Assembly: GCF_030704535.1 (NCBI RefSeq)
Contig: NC_081821.1
Coordinates: forward strand, 3,611,001-3,675,000
From: Vitis vinifera
Taxonomy: Eukaryota > Streptophyta > Magnoliopsida > Vitales > Vitaceae
Direction of reading: 5' to 3'
Length of the DNA: 64,000 nt
How positions within the stretch are numbered: position 1 is the first letter of the stretch; every line of letters begins with the position of its first letter. Both the position numbers and the translations under genes were made by a program. The notes beneath the pieces were generated by a model, which was not told where the DNA came from, did no database searches, and worked only from the letters and a program-made list of their open reading frames with translations. This document shows, piece by piece, positions 1 through 9,957 of the stretch.

Positions 1-377
1 ACCAAATCACATCAACTGTTAAACTGCTCAGTCATAGCTGCACAGAAAATCTCTCTGCTCCCCTTCCTACAGGTATAATTTTTTGTGACACGATTTATAC
101 TACAAATATATAAATAATTATCAAATTCGATCTTTGAAGTGATTTTCATTTAAGGATGGTGACTACGTATTCTGAAAATGATCGAGAATAAAGAAATTCA
201 ACGAATAGACTTCTAATTTAAAACTGGCGTCACTTAGAAACATGGAACGCAGTCTGACGAAAGCTTGACGTTGGGAAGATTCTTTGAAAATTATGCATCT
301 TCTTTTGATTTGCCCAAAAATGGGGAAGTGACCCCCCATCCTCTGCAAATTTTCTTCTGATGACAAACTGTTCTCAA
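1..377. other. Left edge, no gene recognised
   Basis: No coding region, RNA gene or repeat could be recognised. The stretch ends just before a relic of an F-type ectodomain exon, so its last part may be that relic's old promoter and 5' leader. Confidence 0.4.
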
Positions 378-757
378 ATGGATGCCAAGCGCTTCCAGTT
401 CTCCATCATCGTCTTCTCCATTGCCTTCCCCACATGTTGCAGCGATGATCAGCAATTCATGGACTGCAGTGCAAGTGCGGACACATAAAAAACATTGGCT
501 ATCCTTTCTGGGGACATGATCGACCCGAGTTCTGAGGCCGTCAAGGGTTCGAGCTTGAGTGCCAAGATGATCTTTACCCTATTATAGATACTGGCTCTTT
601 GGAATTCCGCATTCTTGATATCAATCCGTCCAGTCATATGATGAGGATTGCAAGAATGGATTTCTGGGGTGAGTCATGTCCTAAAAATTTCACCACCACT
701 TCCTCCACTCTCAATCACAGTTTGTCCGATTACGCAGATACCAATAGGGTGGTCTAA
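378..757 (+). pseudogene. Relic of an F-type LRK10L ectodomain exon
   Basis: The reading starts at ATG 378 with a short hydrophobic leader and SDDQQFMDCSA, which matches the mature N-terminus of gene F (20,768). It hits a stop within about 40 codons. In another frame the match continues through CGHIKNIGYPFWGHDRPEF, a TGA where F has the Cys of FCG, then QGFELECQDD and RIARMDFWGESCPKNF. There is thus at least one frameshift plus a nonsense change inside GUB_WAK_bind. Homology stops near 757, where sequence resembling 12,950-13,100 (upstream of gene C) begins. No WAK_assoc part, donor or kinase follows. It is a truncated, dead copy. The identity is clear from the conserved blocks and the breaks are visible directly. 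Confidence 0.8.
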
Positions 758-1033
758 TCCGGTTCTTCTTTTTAGTTAGTGTGCTTTTATTTGGATGAGT
801 TTCTACTTCTGGTACTAAGAACTTAACTCTTAACATAATAAACACAAATGGAAGTCTAAATCTTAAACTACAACATAAAGCTAATAGTCATAATAAAATA
901 GGGTAAGTTTACTGCATTGCAATTGAACACTCCTATTTTTCGATTCTATGATAACTCACTTATAATTCATTTGGGTGCATTAAGTTTAATTCTAGCATCT
1001 TCCTCATCAGACGACTTCCATCAACCCCTCCAG

Positions 1034-1779
1034 ATGCATCTGAATTTTCCCCCACCTCTTCTCTTCTCAGTTTTCATCTTCTTCTTCTCCCATCACTTCC
1101 CAAAATCTGTGTCCGCCGACCATGTTCAATTCTCAAACTTCAACCCTTTATTCCAATGCGGTGGACTGGACAAAATCGAGTACCCTTTCTGGCTAGATGG
1201 CCACCAGCCCATTACTGTGGGCTTCCGGGGATCAGGCTGCATTGCCAGAATGGCGAGGTCACCATTGGGATCATGCACCGTAAGTACAACGTCGAAGTCC
1301 TAAAGATTGGTACAATCAATAATGGGTCGAAAGGGGCTTGTCCTCATCCCAACGCAACCATTGACCCATTTTTCATGAGCTACACTTCAAAGGTTGAGAA
1401 CGCCACCTTCTTATTCGATTGTTAGCTGTATGAAGATCATCCGGATCTTACGAGTTCACCTGTGAGATGGATGACCTTCAACGTCCGTCCTACTTTGTTG
1501 TAAACATATCTATGGCAAATGAGCTTGGAAGCAAATGTGGGGAGAGAGTTGTCATCCCTGTTTTGGGGACTGCTGCTCAAGCCCTTCTGAATCATTCATT
1601 AGATGTGGATGGACTTTGAAGAGAAGGGTTTGAGGTTGAATGGGAAGTAGAGGAGGAAGAAGAATGCGGAGAATGTGTTGAATCTGGAGGTCGATGTGGA
1701 TAGGATTGGAACTTGAACATACCTATTTGTTATTGCCGGGACAAACCTCACTCAACAAACTGTCCAGATCAAGATTCAA
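1034..1779 (+). pseudogene. Relic of a C-type LRK10L ectodomain exon (C'')
   Basis: This is closely similar to gene C at 13,470. The signal peptide MHLNFPPPLLFSVF, the block FQCGGLDKIEYPFWLDGHQP and the C-terminal SGG.CG region are all present. Breaks seen: a one-base deletion just after GHQP; TAG replacing the Trp codon after LFDC; a one-base deletion in the GDHPGSY-like segment; TGA in the GLLREGF block; TAG in place of Tyr after CG. The donor-like end TCAA|GTATGT is kept at 1,779/1,780. Upstream DNA (about 750-1,030) matches the promoter side of gene C and downstream DNA matches to about 2,160, so this is a segmental copy. It keeps the ancestral frame in the YPFW block that genes C and C' have lost. 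Confidence 0.88.
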
Positions 1780-2427
1780 GTATGTATCCTCCTTCCCATG
1801 ATTTCTATGTCAATTTCTTCTTTCTTGGTGCGTTGGAATGTGATTAGGTAAGTCAGAATTTGGGGACGGCTGGTTTAAGTTCAGATATTTGAGTTGATTT
1901 TACATATAAACTTAAAGAATCCTTTGTTCACAGCACTTGAATTTAGACCAGGTTTTGGTTTTATGCAAATTATCCTCTTTTTATCCATATAATTTGCTTT
2001 TGTTGAAATTTTATTAAATTAAGCCTCCGTTTTATTTTATTCTTCTCTCAAAATTCTCTATTTTTTCATTGTCTTTTTTAAGGAATAAACAAATCTTTGT
2101 TGTTTTCCTTTTTCCTTTCTGCTTACCCTCGTGGAATTTGAACTCGTATTCATTTTTTTTTTCTATTGAAATCTTTGATCAACAATAGAATATGATCCAT
2201 TTTACATGATATCTAAGAGATTCCTTGGTTTGGGTCATAAAACCAATGTCATTAGATCATTATCAAATTGATTGCAATCTTTTTATGTCTGTGAGGATCC
2301 CATCAAAGTGCATTCTCTCAATTTTTAAGTTCTATAGTTTTATATTTAGCTTTTAAATTTTTGCATATATTTAATATACATATTTATTTTTAGAATTTGA
2401 TAAATGCAAAATTATATATCTATATAC

Positions 2428-2463
<36 letters not shown>

Positions 2464-2470
2464 GTAATAA
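1780..2470 (+). repeat. 3' flank of C'' joined to a copied promoter block, ending in (AAT)n
   Basis: From 1,780 to about 2,160 the sequence follows the 3' flank of gene C (14,212-14,600). Near 2,160 it switches to sequence matching 10,440-10,680 and, in reverse, about 44,450-44,640. An AAT microsatellite at about 2,430-2,464 is the site into which the copia element went. The block resumes at about 7,381 on the other side of that element. No gene is present. Confidence 0.7.
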
Positions 2471-2845
2471 TATATTATAAAATAAGGACAAATACAATGC
2501 AAATCAAAATAGTAGAGATAAAATATATTTTACTTTGATAATAAGATATAACAGGGAAGAAGAAATCAGAGAAGAGAATTGAGAAAGTTTAGAAAATGAA
2601 AAATAGAGAGAATGAGAGAAAGTAAAAAATTTCTTTCTTACTTAGGGATGCATATTATAGGGGATGGGAAGCCATTTTATAGGCTTTCCAAATGGCTTCC
2701 ATTAATATTCCCATTAATGAATATTAATGGAACTCATAAATAACATTAATGGTTCCATTAATGAGTATTAATGGAAGTCATAAATAATACTTAATTAACA
2801 TTTATTATAATTAATATGGTGACATTAATTATTTCAGTTATAACA
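2471..2845 (-). repeat. 3' LTR of the copia element
   Basis: Direct repeat of 7,011-7,380. The shared core includes TTTCTTTCTTACTTAGGGAT and a distinctive series of ATTAATGG motifs. It ends in TAACA at 2,845 (TGTTA start in element orientation). The outer end near 2,471 is worn and merges with the AAT microsatellite. Confidence 0.85.
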
Positions 2846-2856
2846 CTCCCCCTTGG
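2846..2856 (-). other. Polypurine tract of the copia element
   Basis: Read on the minus strand this is CCAAGGGGGAG, directly abutting the TG start of the 3' LTR. This is the expected place and form of the plus-strand primer of a copia element. Confidence 0.75.
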
Positions 2857-3383
2857 ATGTCCACCACATTGAAGAATATGCCTCATTAAAACCTTGCTAG
2901 TAAAAAACCCTATGGGAAAAATCTAGCGAAGGAAAAAGAGTACAATATTCTTATAATTCTTTAAGTTGCTTTTAGTATGTTAGGATTGTCTCATTAAAAA
3001 CCTTGCCAGTAAAACCCAGTAGGACAAAACCTGGTTGAAGGGAAAAAGAGTACAGTACACTAACACTCTTTTACATGCATACTCCCCCTCATGTCGATAT
3101 CCTTAAGTTGACGCATTCCAATTATATGTATTAACTTATTGCATGTTGAGGTTGACAATGATTTTGTGAATAAATCTGCTAGATTATCACTTGAGCGTAT
3201 TTGTTGCACATCAATTTCATCACTCTTTTAGAGTTCATGTGTATAAAAGAATTTTGGTGAAATGTGTTTAGTTATATCTCCTTTTATATAACCTCATGTT
3301 ATTTGTGCAATGCATGCAACATTATCTTCAAATAATATTATGTCACTTTTGATAGAGGAGAGTCCACATGATTCCCGAATATG

Positions 3384-4700
3384 CTAGATCATAGATCTTA
3401 GCCATATACATTCACGACTTGCTTCATGAATTGCCAATATTTCTGAATGATTTGATGATGTGGCCACCATTGTTTGTTTGATAGATCTCCATGAAATAGC
3501 AGTACCAATGCAATTAAACACATACCCTATTTGTGACCTACCTTTATGTGGATCTGAAAGATATCCTACATTTACATATCCAAGCAATTGTTGCTTTGAT
3601 TCCCTTGAGTAAAATAAACCCATATCAGTAGTTCCACGAAGATAACGCAATATATGTTTGATACCATTCCAATGTTTTCGAGTTGGAGCGGAACTGTATC
3701 TTGCTAATAAATTGACATAAAAAGCAATGTTTGGACGTGTATAATTTGCAAGATACATAAGTGCACAAATAACACTAACATATGGTACTTCAGGATCAAG
3801 TAATTCTTCATTTTTTTTTCACAAGGACGAAATGAGTCATTTTTCATATCAAGTGATCGGACAATCATAGGAGAACTTAAAGGATGCGCTTTATCCATAT
3901 AAAAACACTTCAAAACTTTCTTAATATATGTTGATTGATGTACTAAAACTCCATTTGGAAAATGCTCGATCTGTAGGCCGAGACAAAATTTTGTTTTTCC
4001 AAGATCTTTCATCTCAAATTCCTTTTTCAAGTAATTTGTTGTTCTTGTGAACTCTTTAGGATTTCCAACAAGATTTAAGTCATCAACATATACTACAATA
4101 ATTACAAATTCGGTTCTGATTTCTTAATGAAGATGCATGGGCATATAAGGTTATTCACATATACCCTTCTTTTAGCAAGTATTCGCTAAGACAATTGTAC
4201 CACATGCGTCTAAATTGCTTTAATTCATACGAGGATCGTTGTAATTTGATTGAGTACATGCTACAAGACTTTGTACTATTTGCTTCAGGCAATTTAAATC
4301 CTTAAGGGATTTTCATGTATATATCATTATCCATGGATCTGTATAAATATACTGTAATAACATCAATGAGACGCATATCCAGTTTTTCTGAGACTCCTAA
4401 ATTAATTAAGAAACGAAATGTGATTGAGTCCATGATGGGAGAATATGTTTCCTTATAGTCAATACCAGGTCTCTATGAGAAACCTTGTGCTACTAATCGC
4501 GCTTTATATCTTATGATCTCATTATTCTCATTGCGCTTTCGTACAAATACCCATTTGTACCCAATAGGCTTTATATCTTCAGGTGTTTAGACTACGGGTC
4601 CAAAAACTTTTCGTTTGTTAATGAGTTTAACTCTGCCTGTATAACTTCTTTCCATTTTGGCCAATCATTTCTATGTTGGCATTCTTCCACATTTCGTGGT
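3384..4700 (-). pseudogene. Copia reverse transcriptase and RNase H remnant
   Basis: Minus-strand readings in more than one frame give RT blocks (KPIGYKWVFVRKRN near 4,560; FEMKDLGKTKFCLGLQIE near 3,990) and then RNase H blocks (ARYSSAPTRKHWNGIKHILR near 3,690; YVNVGYLSDPHKGRSQIGYV near 3,570). Several stops and frameshifts interrupt the frame. The catalytic YVDD-type motif region (about 4,080) reads YMLMT and is preceded and followed by stops. This is the 3' half of pol of a dead element and no product is expected. Confidence 0.85.
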
Positions 4701-4799
4701 TCAAGATCTTCATCATTTCTTATGATATCGGAGGCCACTTGGAAAACGAAAATATTGTTAATAACAATATTATTTCGATCCCATTTTTCTTCTATGTGT

Positions 4800-5480
4800 A
4801 CATAACTTACTGAGATCTCACAATTTTCAGGTACTTGTACCTCTTTAGGGGCTTCTAGTTTAATATGTGCCTCTTCATGGACTTCTTATTCAATATGTGC
4901 CTTTTTAGGGGCTTTTTGTTCAATATGTGTCTCTTCAAGGGCTTTCTGCATTGTTTGTGCCTTTTTTGGGGCTATAAATTTATCAATTTTAAACTGATCA
5001 GTCGTTTTGATGATCTCTTTTAGAGTGCCAAGTTTTTCTTGGGTTCTTCTCTTCCGGGGAGTTATGTCCTTCGAGCCGACAGGTCCACCACGTTTCAAGC
5101 GTATCTTAAATTCATTTGTTAACTGTCCTACAGGGACATCAGTCTATGCTGGAGAATTTGCAATCGGGATATATAACTTTGTCATTTTCTTTGTATCAAT
5201 GAATACATCTGGTAATTAATTTGCAAGATTTTTCAAATGAATGATCCTTTGAACTTCTAGTTTACATTGATTTGTACAAGGATTAAGATGGGTCATAGTA
5301 GATGTCTTCCAACTAATTTCTCGTCGTTCTTTAAGAATCGACTTTTCTCCCCCTTGTGAGCAGGCAACACATGAGTATTCATTGGGCGAAAGAATCTTCT
5401 AGTTCTTTAGTGGATGCCCATGTGAGTGTTCGATTATTCGACACATCATTGAAGACCTCGGGGTGACCTAGCCTGTCATG
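4800..5480 (-). pseudogene. Copia integrase tail and linker, catalytic core missing
   Basis: The minus-strand reading contains RIIHLKNLAN, LPDVFIDTKKMTKLYIP and KRGGPVGSKDITPRKRR, which are typical of the segment between integrase and reverse transcriptase in plant copia elements. It also carries a repeated KKAHIE-like tract. Upstream, an LGHPE motif at about 5,470 belongs to the start of integrase, yet only about 250 nt separate it from the linker. The DDE core of roughly 0.8-0.9 kb is therefore absent. Stops are present. Confidence 0.7.
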
Positions 5481-5999
5481 CTAAAGGACAAAAACTTTTG
5501 GGTTGTTGAACTTCCGGTTCATGACAACATATGATTCAATAGGCTTTATAGTTGTATGATACAACCCAGAGAAGAAAGTTGAGAGTTTTTCCATTATAAG
5601 CTTGTGGCCAGATATAATGGAAGTAATGTAAAGATATTCTACATTATCTTCATTCATAGTTTCAATATGATATCCATTTCTGCGGATATCTTTAAAACCG
5701 AGCAAATTCCTTTTGGATTTGCTAGAAAATAAAACATCATTTATATGGAACGTAGTTCCATTTGGTAACGTTATGTTTGTTCTTCCAAAGCCTTCAACTA
5801 AGTTTGTAGTACCAGATATGGTACTTACATTAGCTTTTATTAATGTCAATTCGAGGAAATATCTTTTATCTCGAAGAATTGTGTGCATGGTTGCACAGTC
5901 TGCAAGACATACATCATGCCCATTCATCTTGAGACCAAATAACACATGGATTTTAGATATAAATAATATTAAAAAAACAAGACATAATGTAAATAACAA
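5481..5999 (-). pseudogene. Copia protease / GAG-pre-integrase remnant
   Basis: The minus-strand reading shows a CLADCATMHTIL segment, a weathered form of the aspartic-protease DSGAT(S)H region, followed by NITLPNGTTFHINDVLFSSK and KRNLLGFKDIRRNGYHIET, which are characteristic of the protease-to-pre-integrase stretch. The usual active-site Asp-Ser-Gly is not intact. It is part of the same dead element. Confidence 0.75.
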
Positions 6000-6058
6000 A
6001 AGAAAATCAGATGTAAATATAAGACATAATACTATATTATTTGATATATAAAGTAATA

Positions 6059-6960
6059 TTAATCAATGTTAATTTTCTCATCATTTATTAAATGCTCTAT
6101 TTTTTCATTGAGACCTCTAAAGAAATCAATGTCATAGTAGGTTAGGTCCAATCCATCACAATCGGTAAAGTTCATCTCTATCTCTTTTCCTTTTGCTTTT
6201 GTTGATGCTTGGTAGAGGTCGACCAAATGTTTGGGCGTACAACAGGTATGCGACCAATGCCCCTTCATACCACATCTATAACAATTATTCTCATGGTTCT
6301 TAGGATGTTTATCTTGTAAACACTTCCCATTTTCTTATTTTGTCTCAGTATTGTTCCACTTCTGGTGGTGCAGTGAGACTTTCATTTTCTGAGAATTTGA
6401 TGAGTTATTACCATAAAAATCATGGTATTGAGGATTTTTTCCATGACCACGATCACGTTCTCGCTTTTGTCCACGTCCACGAGTTTGAGACGATATTGTA
6501 TTCACTTCAGAAAATGATTCAAATCTACTTGGACGAGACTAGTGATTTTTCATCAAAAGTTCTTTTTATTTATTTATTTTTAAACCTTCATGGAGATGAT
6601 GACGAAGGAAAATCAGTGTATTTGGGCAATCTTGCAGGGATGCTTGATTTCCTTCTTTGATCATAGCTCCAAGATTCATTACATCAAAATGTATTTTAGC
6701 ATCAAGGATTCAAGATATATAATTCTTTCCTAAAATGTCAAGTATCACAAATTCAAGTTTTATGAGATTCAACATTGTCAAATGACTTCATATATATGAC
6801 AAAACAATATTATTAGAATCAGTTATAATAAATTGATAGCATTAGTATAACTTTGATTATAAACAAAATCAAATAATTTGTTTATAACTTTTAATAATAT
6901 ATAACAAAACAAAATCAATAATAATATAAATATGTAAAATTTTATTTTATCTAAACAACT
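6059..6960 (-). pseudogene. Copia gag remnant with CCHC zinc knuckle
   Basis: Around 6,230-6,290 the minus strand reads CYRCGMKGHWSHTC, a CX2CX4HX4C nucleocapsid knuckle, followed by a short C-terminal part rich in acidic residues. The remainder towards the 5' LTR is too decayed to read in one frame. Confidence 0.7.
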
Positions 6961-7010
6961 TCAAGTTTAAGATACGAGAATTACTTTTAGAGCAATTTGT
7001 GCTGAGAACG

Positions 7011-7380
7011 TGTTGTAAAACAAGGACAAATACAATGCAAATCAAAGTAGTAGAAATGAAATATATCTTATTTTGATAATAATATATAATAGAGAAGAAG
7101 AAATCAGAAAAGAAAGTTGAGATAGTTGAGAGAATGAAAAACAGAGAGAATGAAATAAAGTAAGAAATTTCTTTCTTACTTAGGGATGCATATTACAGGG
7201 ATGAGAAACTCTTTTATAGGCTTTCTAAATGACTTCCATTAATATCCCCATTAATAAATATTAATGGAACTTATAAATAACATTAATGATTTTATTAATG
7301 AGTATTAATAGAAATCATAAATAATACTTAATTAACATTTATTATAATTAATGTAGTGACATTCATTACTTCAATTAATA
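7011..7380 (-). repeat. 5' LTR of the copia element
   Basis: It starts on the + strand with TGTTGTAAAACAAGG (element 3' end CCTTGTTTTACAACA) and matches 2,471-2,845 throughout with many substitutions. Its other edge near 7,375-7,380 merges with AAT-like target sequence. Confidence 0.85.
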
Positions 7381-8393
7381 ATAACAACAATAATATAATT
7401 GGGATAGAGAAGGAGCGGGGAATAGGTCCCACCTCCAACTGGGCTTTGTTTCCCATCCCAAATACAAGCCTCGATCTGTTTTTTATGAGTACTAATCTTT
7501 GATTGGAGGGTCCCGGTTCATGATCAGGTGTAGTAGGTGCATGATTTAATGATAGACTATTTTTTAGTCGACTTTTTTTGCCTCATCAAGTTGATCCAGT
7601 GAAATCAACAATGAATGGGGCAATGTTTGGTTGTTAGCAATTACAAGTCTCCCAAATCCTTTGATCTTCTAACCATGCTTATCCATCTTTCAAATTATTA
7701 AAAAAGAGGTTGTGTTTGAGATCACTCCAAATATTATAATTACAATAATATAATTATTTTATTTATTATTTATAAAGTCATAATCAGGGCTTGTTAAAAA
7801 AATGCCATAATTTATGACCTATATATTTTGATTTATATTTTAAAAGATAATAATATAAGTTAAAAAGAAATTGATTGCATGCTTTATTTATTTATTTATT
7901 TATTTTTTATTATTGGTAAAGTTTGAGTTGCTAAAATAGGGAGCTCAAAACTGGTCAAGACTCAAAACATAATAAGACATGGGAATTTTATCATCTACTG
8001 TACGATGTTGTTAGTTTTAATATCTGATGGTGACGCCTAACAAATGGATTTAAATAAACTTTAAATTAAGGATTGTTTGGTAAAACAATTAATTCTAAGA
8101 ATTCAAGAGTGACTATACGTAACTTGCACTGAACCACTAAGTTGTTTTTCTCTGTTCACACACAGAGGCTGTAAGGCTTAAAAGTAGTGCTTGTGAAATG
8201 AGGGGTAAGGTGTCTTTTCGTGGGGGCAAAAAAGGAAGAAGTCTTTTTTCAGGTTTCCAATTTTGTGGTTCTATGAAAAGCTACTTTAACAGAGGTTATG
8301 TTTGGGCCAAGGCATCCACGTTTTTTCATACAGCAAGTAGTATGAAAGTGCCGTGAGTTTTGTGCTTGTGCCGTGCGTTTTTTCATACAGCAA
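7381..8393 (+). repeat. Copied promoter block (matches 10,680-11,660)
   Basis: The sequence from TAATTGGGATAGAG onwards follows 10,680-11,660 closely and is present once more, reversed, at about 43,500-44,430. Together with 2,160-2,470 it is a direct duplicate of the DNA upstream of gene B, split by the copia element. Near 8,360 it contains a repeated TTTTTTCATACAGCA. No coding region is present. Gene A follows after a further 0.7 kb of a different origin. Confidence 0.75.
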
Positions 8394-8895
8394 AATATAT
8401 TTTTTATATTCTGTCATTTTCCATTCTCTATTATCTTGATCATAATTTTATATTTGATCTCAATTTTTTTTTTTGATCTTTCATAACATTCTTTACATTC
8501 TTTATCATAATATTTGAGTCTAATCAATAGTTTAAACATGTTCAAATAAAATTGGATCCCATACTCGATATGGTCGGATGTCAAAGACTGAACCATCGCT
8601 AGAAGATTTTGAAACAATATATTGGTATTGGAATAACATTTAAGAATAGTGGAGGGAGGGAGGAGGAAGATATTCTTTGTTAGTATCCAACATCCGTTCC
8701 TGTTTCTGCCTTCTGACTTCAAACGTTTACCTGCCGTAAAGACTTCTATAAAATTGAATTATAAAAGACGTATGGCAATGAATTTAAGAGCTTTCCCTGC
8801 AAATTCTAATAAGAGGAAATATTAATTTTAGAATTCAGTCAATCCACAAACATCATTCTCAGTCATTTTGCATTATACACAGAAAGACTTATGAG

Positions 8896-8912
8896 GCGTT
8901 TACCAAGTCAAT
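8896..8912 (+). promoter_or_regulatory. Shared W-box element upstream of exon A
   Basis: GCGTTTACCAAGTCAAT, about 150 nt before the start of A. The reverse strand contains TTGACT, a W-box core. A TATA-like GTATATATCC follows at about 8,980. Confidence 0.6.
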
Positions 8913-9063
8913 CCATAACGTCTAGTGGGGATTGAATGGGACCAGTCATTACGCTGTGTACGCCTTTTTACATTTACTGTATATATCCCTCTCATCACTC
9001 TACTCATATCTCTGCTCACTTCCCCTCCATTAATTCACTTCCCATGAGCTATATCTCCTCAAG

Positions 9064-9957
9064 ATGCATCCCAAGTTCTTCCCATCCACCCACTTCATCT
9101 CAATCCTCATCTTCCTCCTCTCCCATCACTTCCCAATATCGATCCGGTGTGAAGATTCTCCATATGTGAAATGCAATTTTCCCGTCCAATGTGATGATGA
9201 AGTGGGCAAAATTGTGTACCCTTTCTGGGTAGATGGGTACCAACCTGATTACTGTGGTCATCCGGCGTTCAAGCTCGACTGCATGGGATTTAAGGTCACC
9301 ATAGAGATGATGCACGGAAAATATGATGTCATTAACATCAATTATGAGGCTCAAATCCTGACGATTGCCAGAGTCAATGAATTCTTCATTAAAGATATAT
9401 TGTGTCCTGAACAGAATGCAACCATGGATTCCACCCTCTTCAAATACACTTCCAACACCCAGAATGCCACCCTGTTCTACAAGTGTCCCCCAGGGTTTGA
9501 ACATCCCGCGACTTGGAAATTTATCTGTTTGAAATTCGGTGCTCTAGACTGTGCTTTTTTTGTGTTAAATACGTCCCTGGCCACTGAACTCGTAAGCATA
9601 TGCGGGGCTGGTGTGGTCGTTCCGGTTCTTGCAACTGCTGCTCAGGGCTTTATGAATCATTCATTAGCTTTTGATCAAGTTCTGAAGGAAGGGTTTGAGG
9701 TGAAATGGACAGTAGAAGAGGGACAATGTCGAGGTTGTGCTGAGTCTGGAGGTAGATGTGGATATAATTTGAGTTCGAGCCAACCTAGTTGTTATTGTCC
9801 TGACAAACCTTATTCAACAAGCTGTCCAACTCTAAAGGCACCGCCACCGATTGCACCAACTCCAACTGCTTTGAATTCGCCAAAGTCAAGTACGCATCCC
9901 TTTTCTTCTCAAGATATATTTCTATCTCCATTCTTTCTGCACTGCTTCTTTTATTAG
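9064..9957 (+). CDS. LRK10L-type ectodomain exon A (donor at 9,889)
   Basis: Extracellular exon of a leaf-rust-10-like receptor kinase. It has a signal peptide from MHPKFF with a hydrophobic ISILIFLLS core, then GUB_WAK_bind (CNFPVQC, KIVYPFWVDGYQPDYCGHPA), then WAK_assoc ending in CRGCAESGGRCGYN and CYCPDKPYSTSC. A proline-rich linker (APPPIAPTP) follows, unlike its neighbours. The exon probably ends at 9,889 (TCAA|GTACGC, phase 1). If the intron is not removed the frame runs on for 22 hydrophobic codons to the stop at 9,957. No kinase exon lies nearby; the only one of this type and strand is at 23,756-25,059. Its partner A' is about 96% identical in protein. The start was chosen at the M(H/Y)(P/L) conserved across paralogs. 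The family predicts binding of cell-wall-type ligands, but the function here is unknown. Confidence 0.85.
   Translation: MHPKFFPSTHFISILIFLLSHHFPISIRCEDSPYVKCNFPVQCDDEVGKIVYPFWVDGYQPDYCGHPAFKLDCMGFKVTIEMMHGKYDVININYEAQILTIARVNEFFIKDILCPEQNATMDSTLFKYTSNTQNATLFYKCPPGFEHPATWKFICLKFGALDCAFFVLNTSLATELVSICGAGVVVPVLATAAQGFMNHSLAFDQVLKEGFEVKWTVEEGQCRGCAESGGRCGYNLSSSQPSCYCPDKPYSTSCPTLKAPPPIAPTPTALNSPKSSTHPFSSQDIFLSPFFLHCFFY

Larger units (their letters stand above)
2471..7380 (-). mobile_element. Degenerate Ty1/copia LTR retrotransposon
   Basis: Two direct LTRs of about 370 nt bound an internal region whose coding order, read on the minus strand, is zinc-knuckle gag, protease/pre-integrase, linker, reverse transcriptase, RNase H. 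The LTRs have TG...CA ends in element orientation (TGTTATAAC start, TTTACAACA end). A polypurine tract abuts the 3' LTR. All coding blocks carry stops or frameshifts, and the integrase catalytic core appears deleted, since GHP-type pre-integrase sequence runs almost directly into the linker. The LTRs differ at many sites, so the insertion is old. It splits a promoter-type block that is uninterrupted at 10,440-11,660. It cannot move by itself. Confidence 0.88.

Noticed and set aside
8414-8722. Minus-strand open frame of 102 codons at the outer edge of the left arm
   Set aside because: Low-complexity content and broken in the right-arm copy.
9100-9504. Long open frames on the strand opposite the ectodomain exons, repeated in the mirror copies (for example 9,100-9,504 and 45,603-46,007)
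   Set aside because: They lie wholly within well-supported exons, show no known domain, and are conserved only because the sense exon is.
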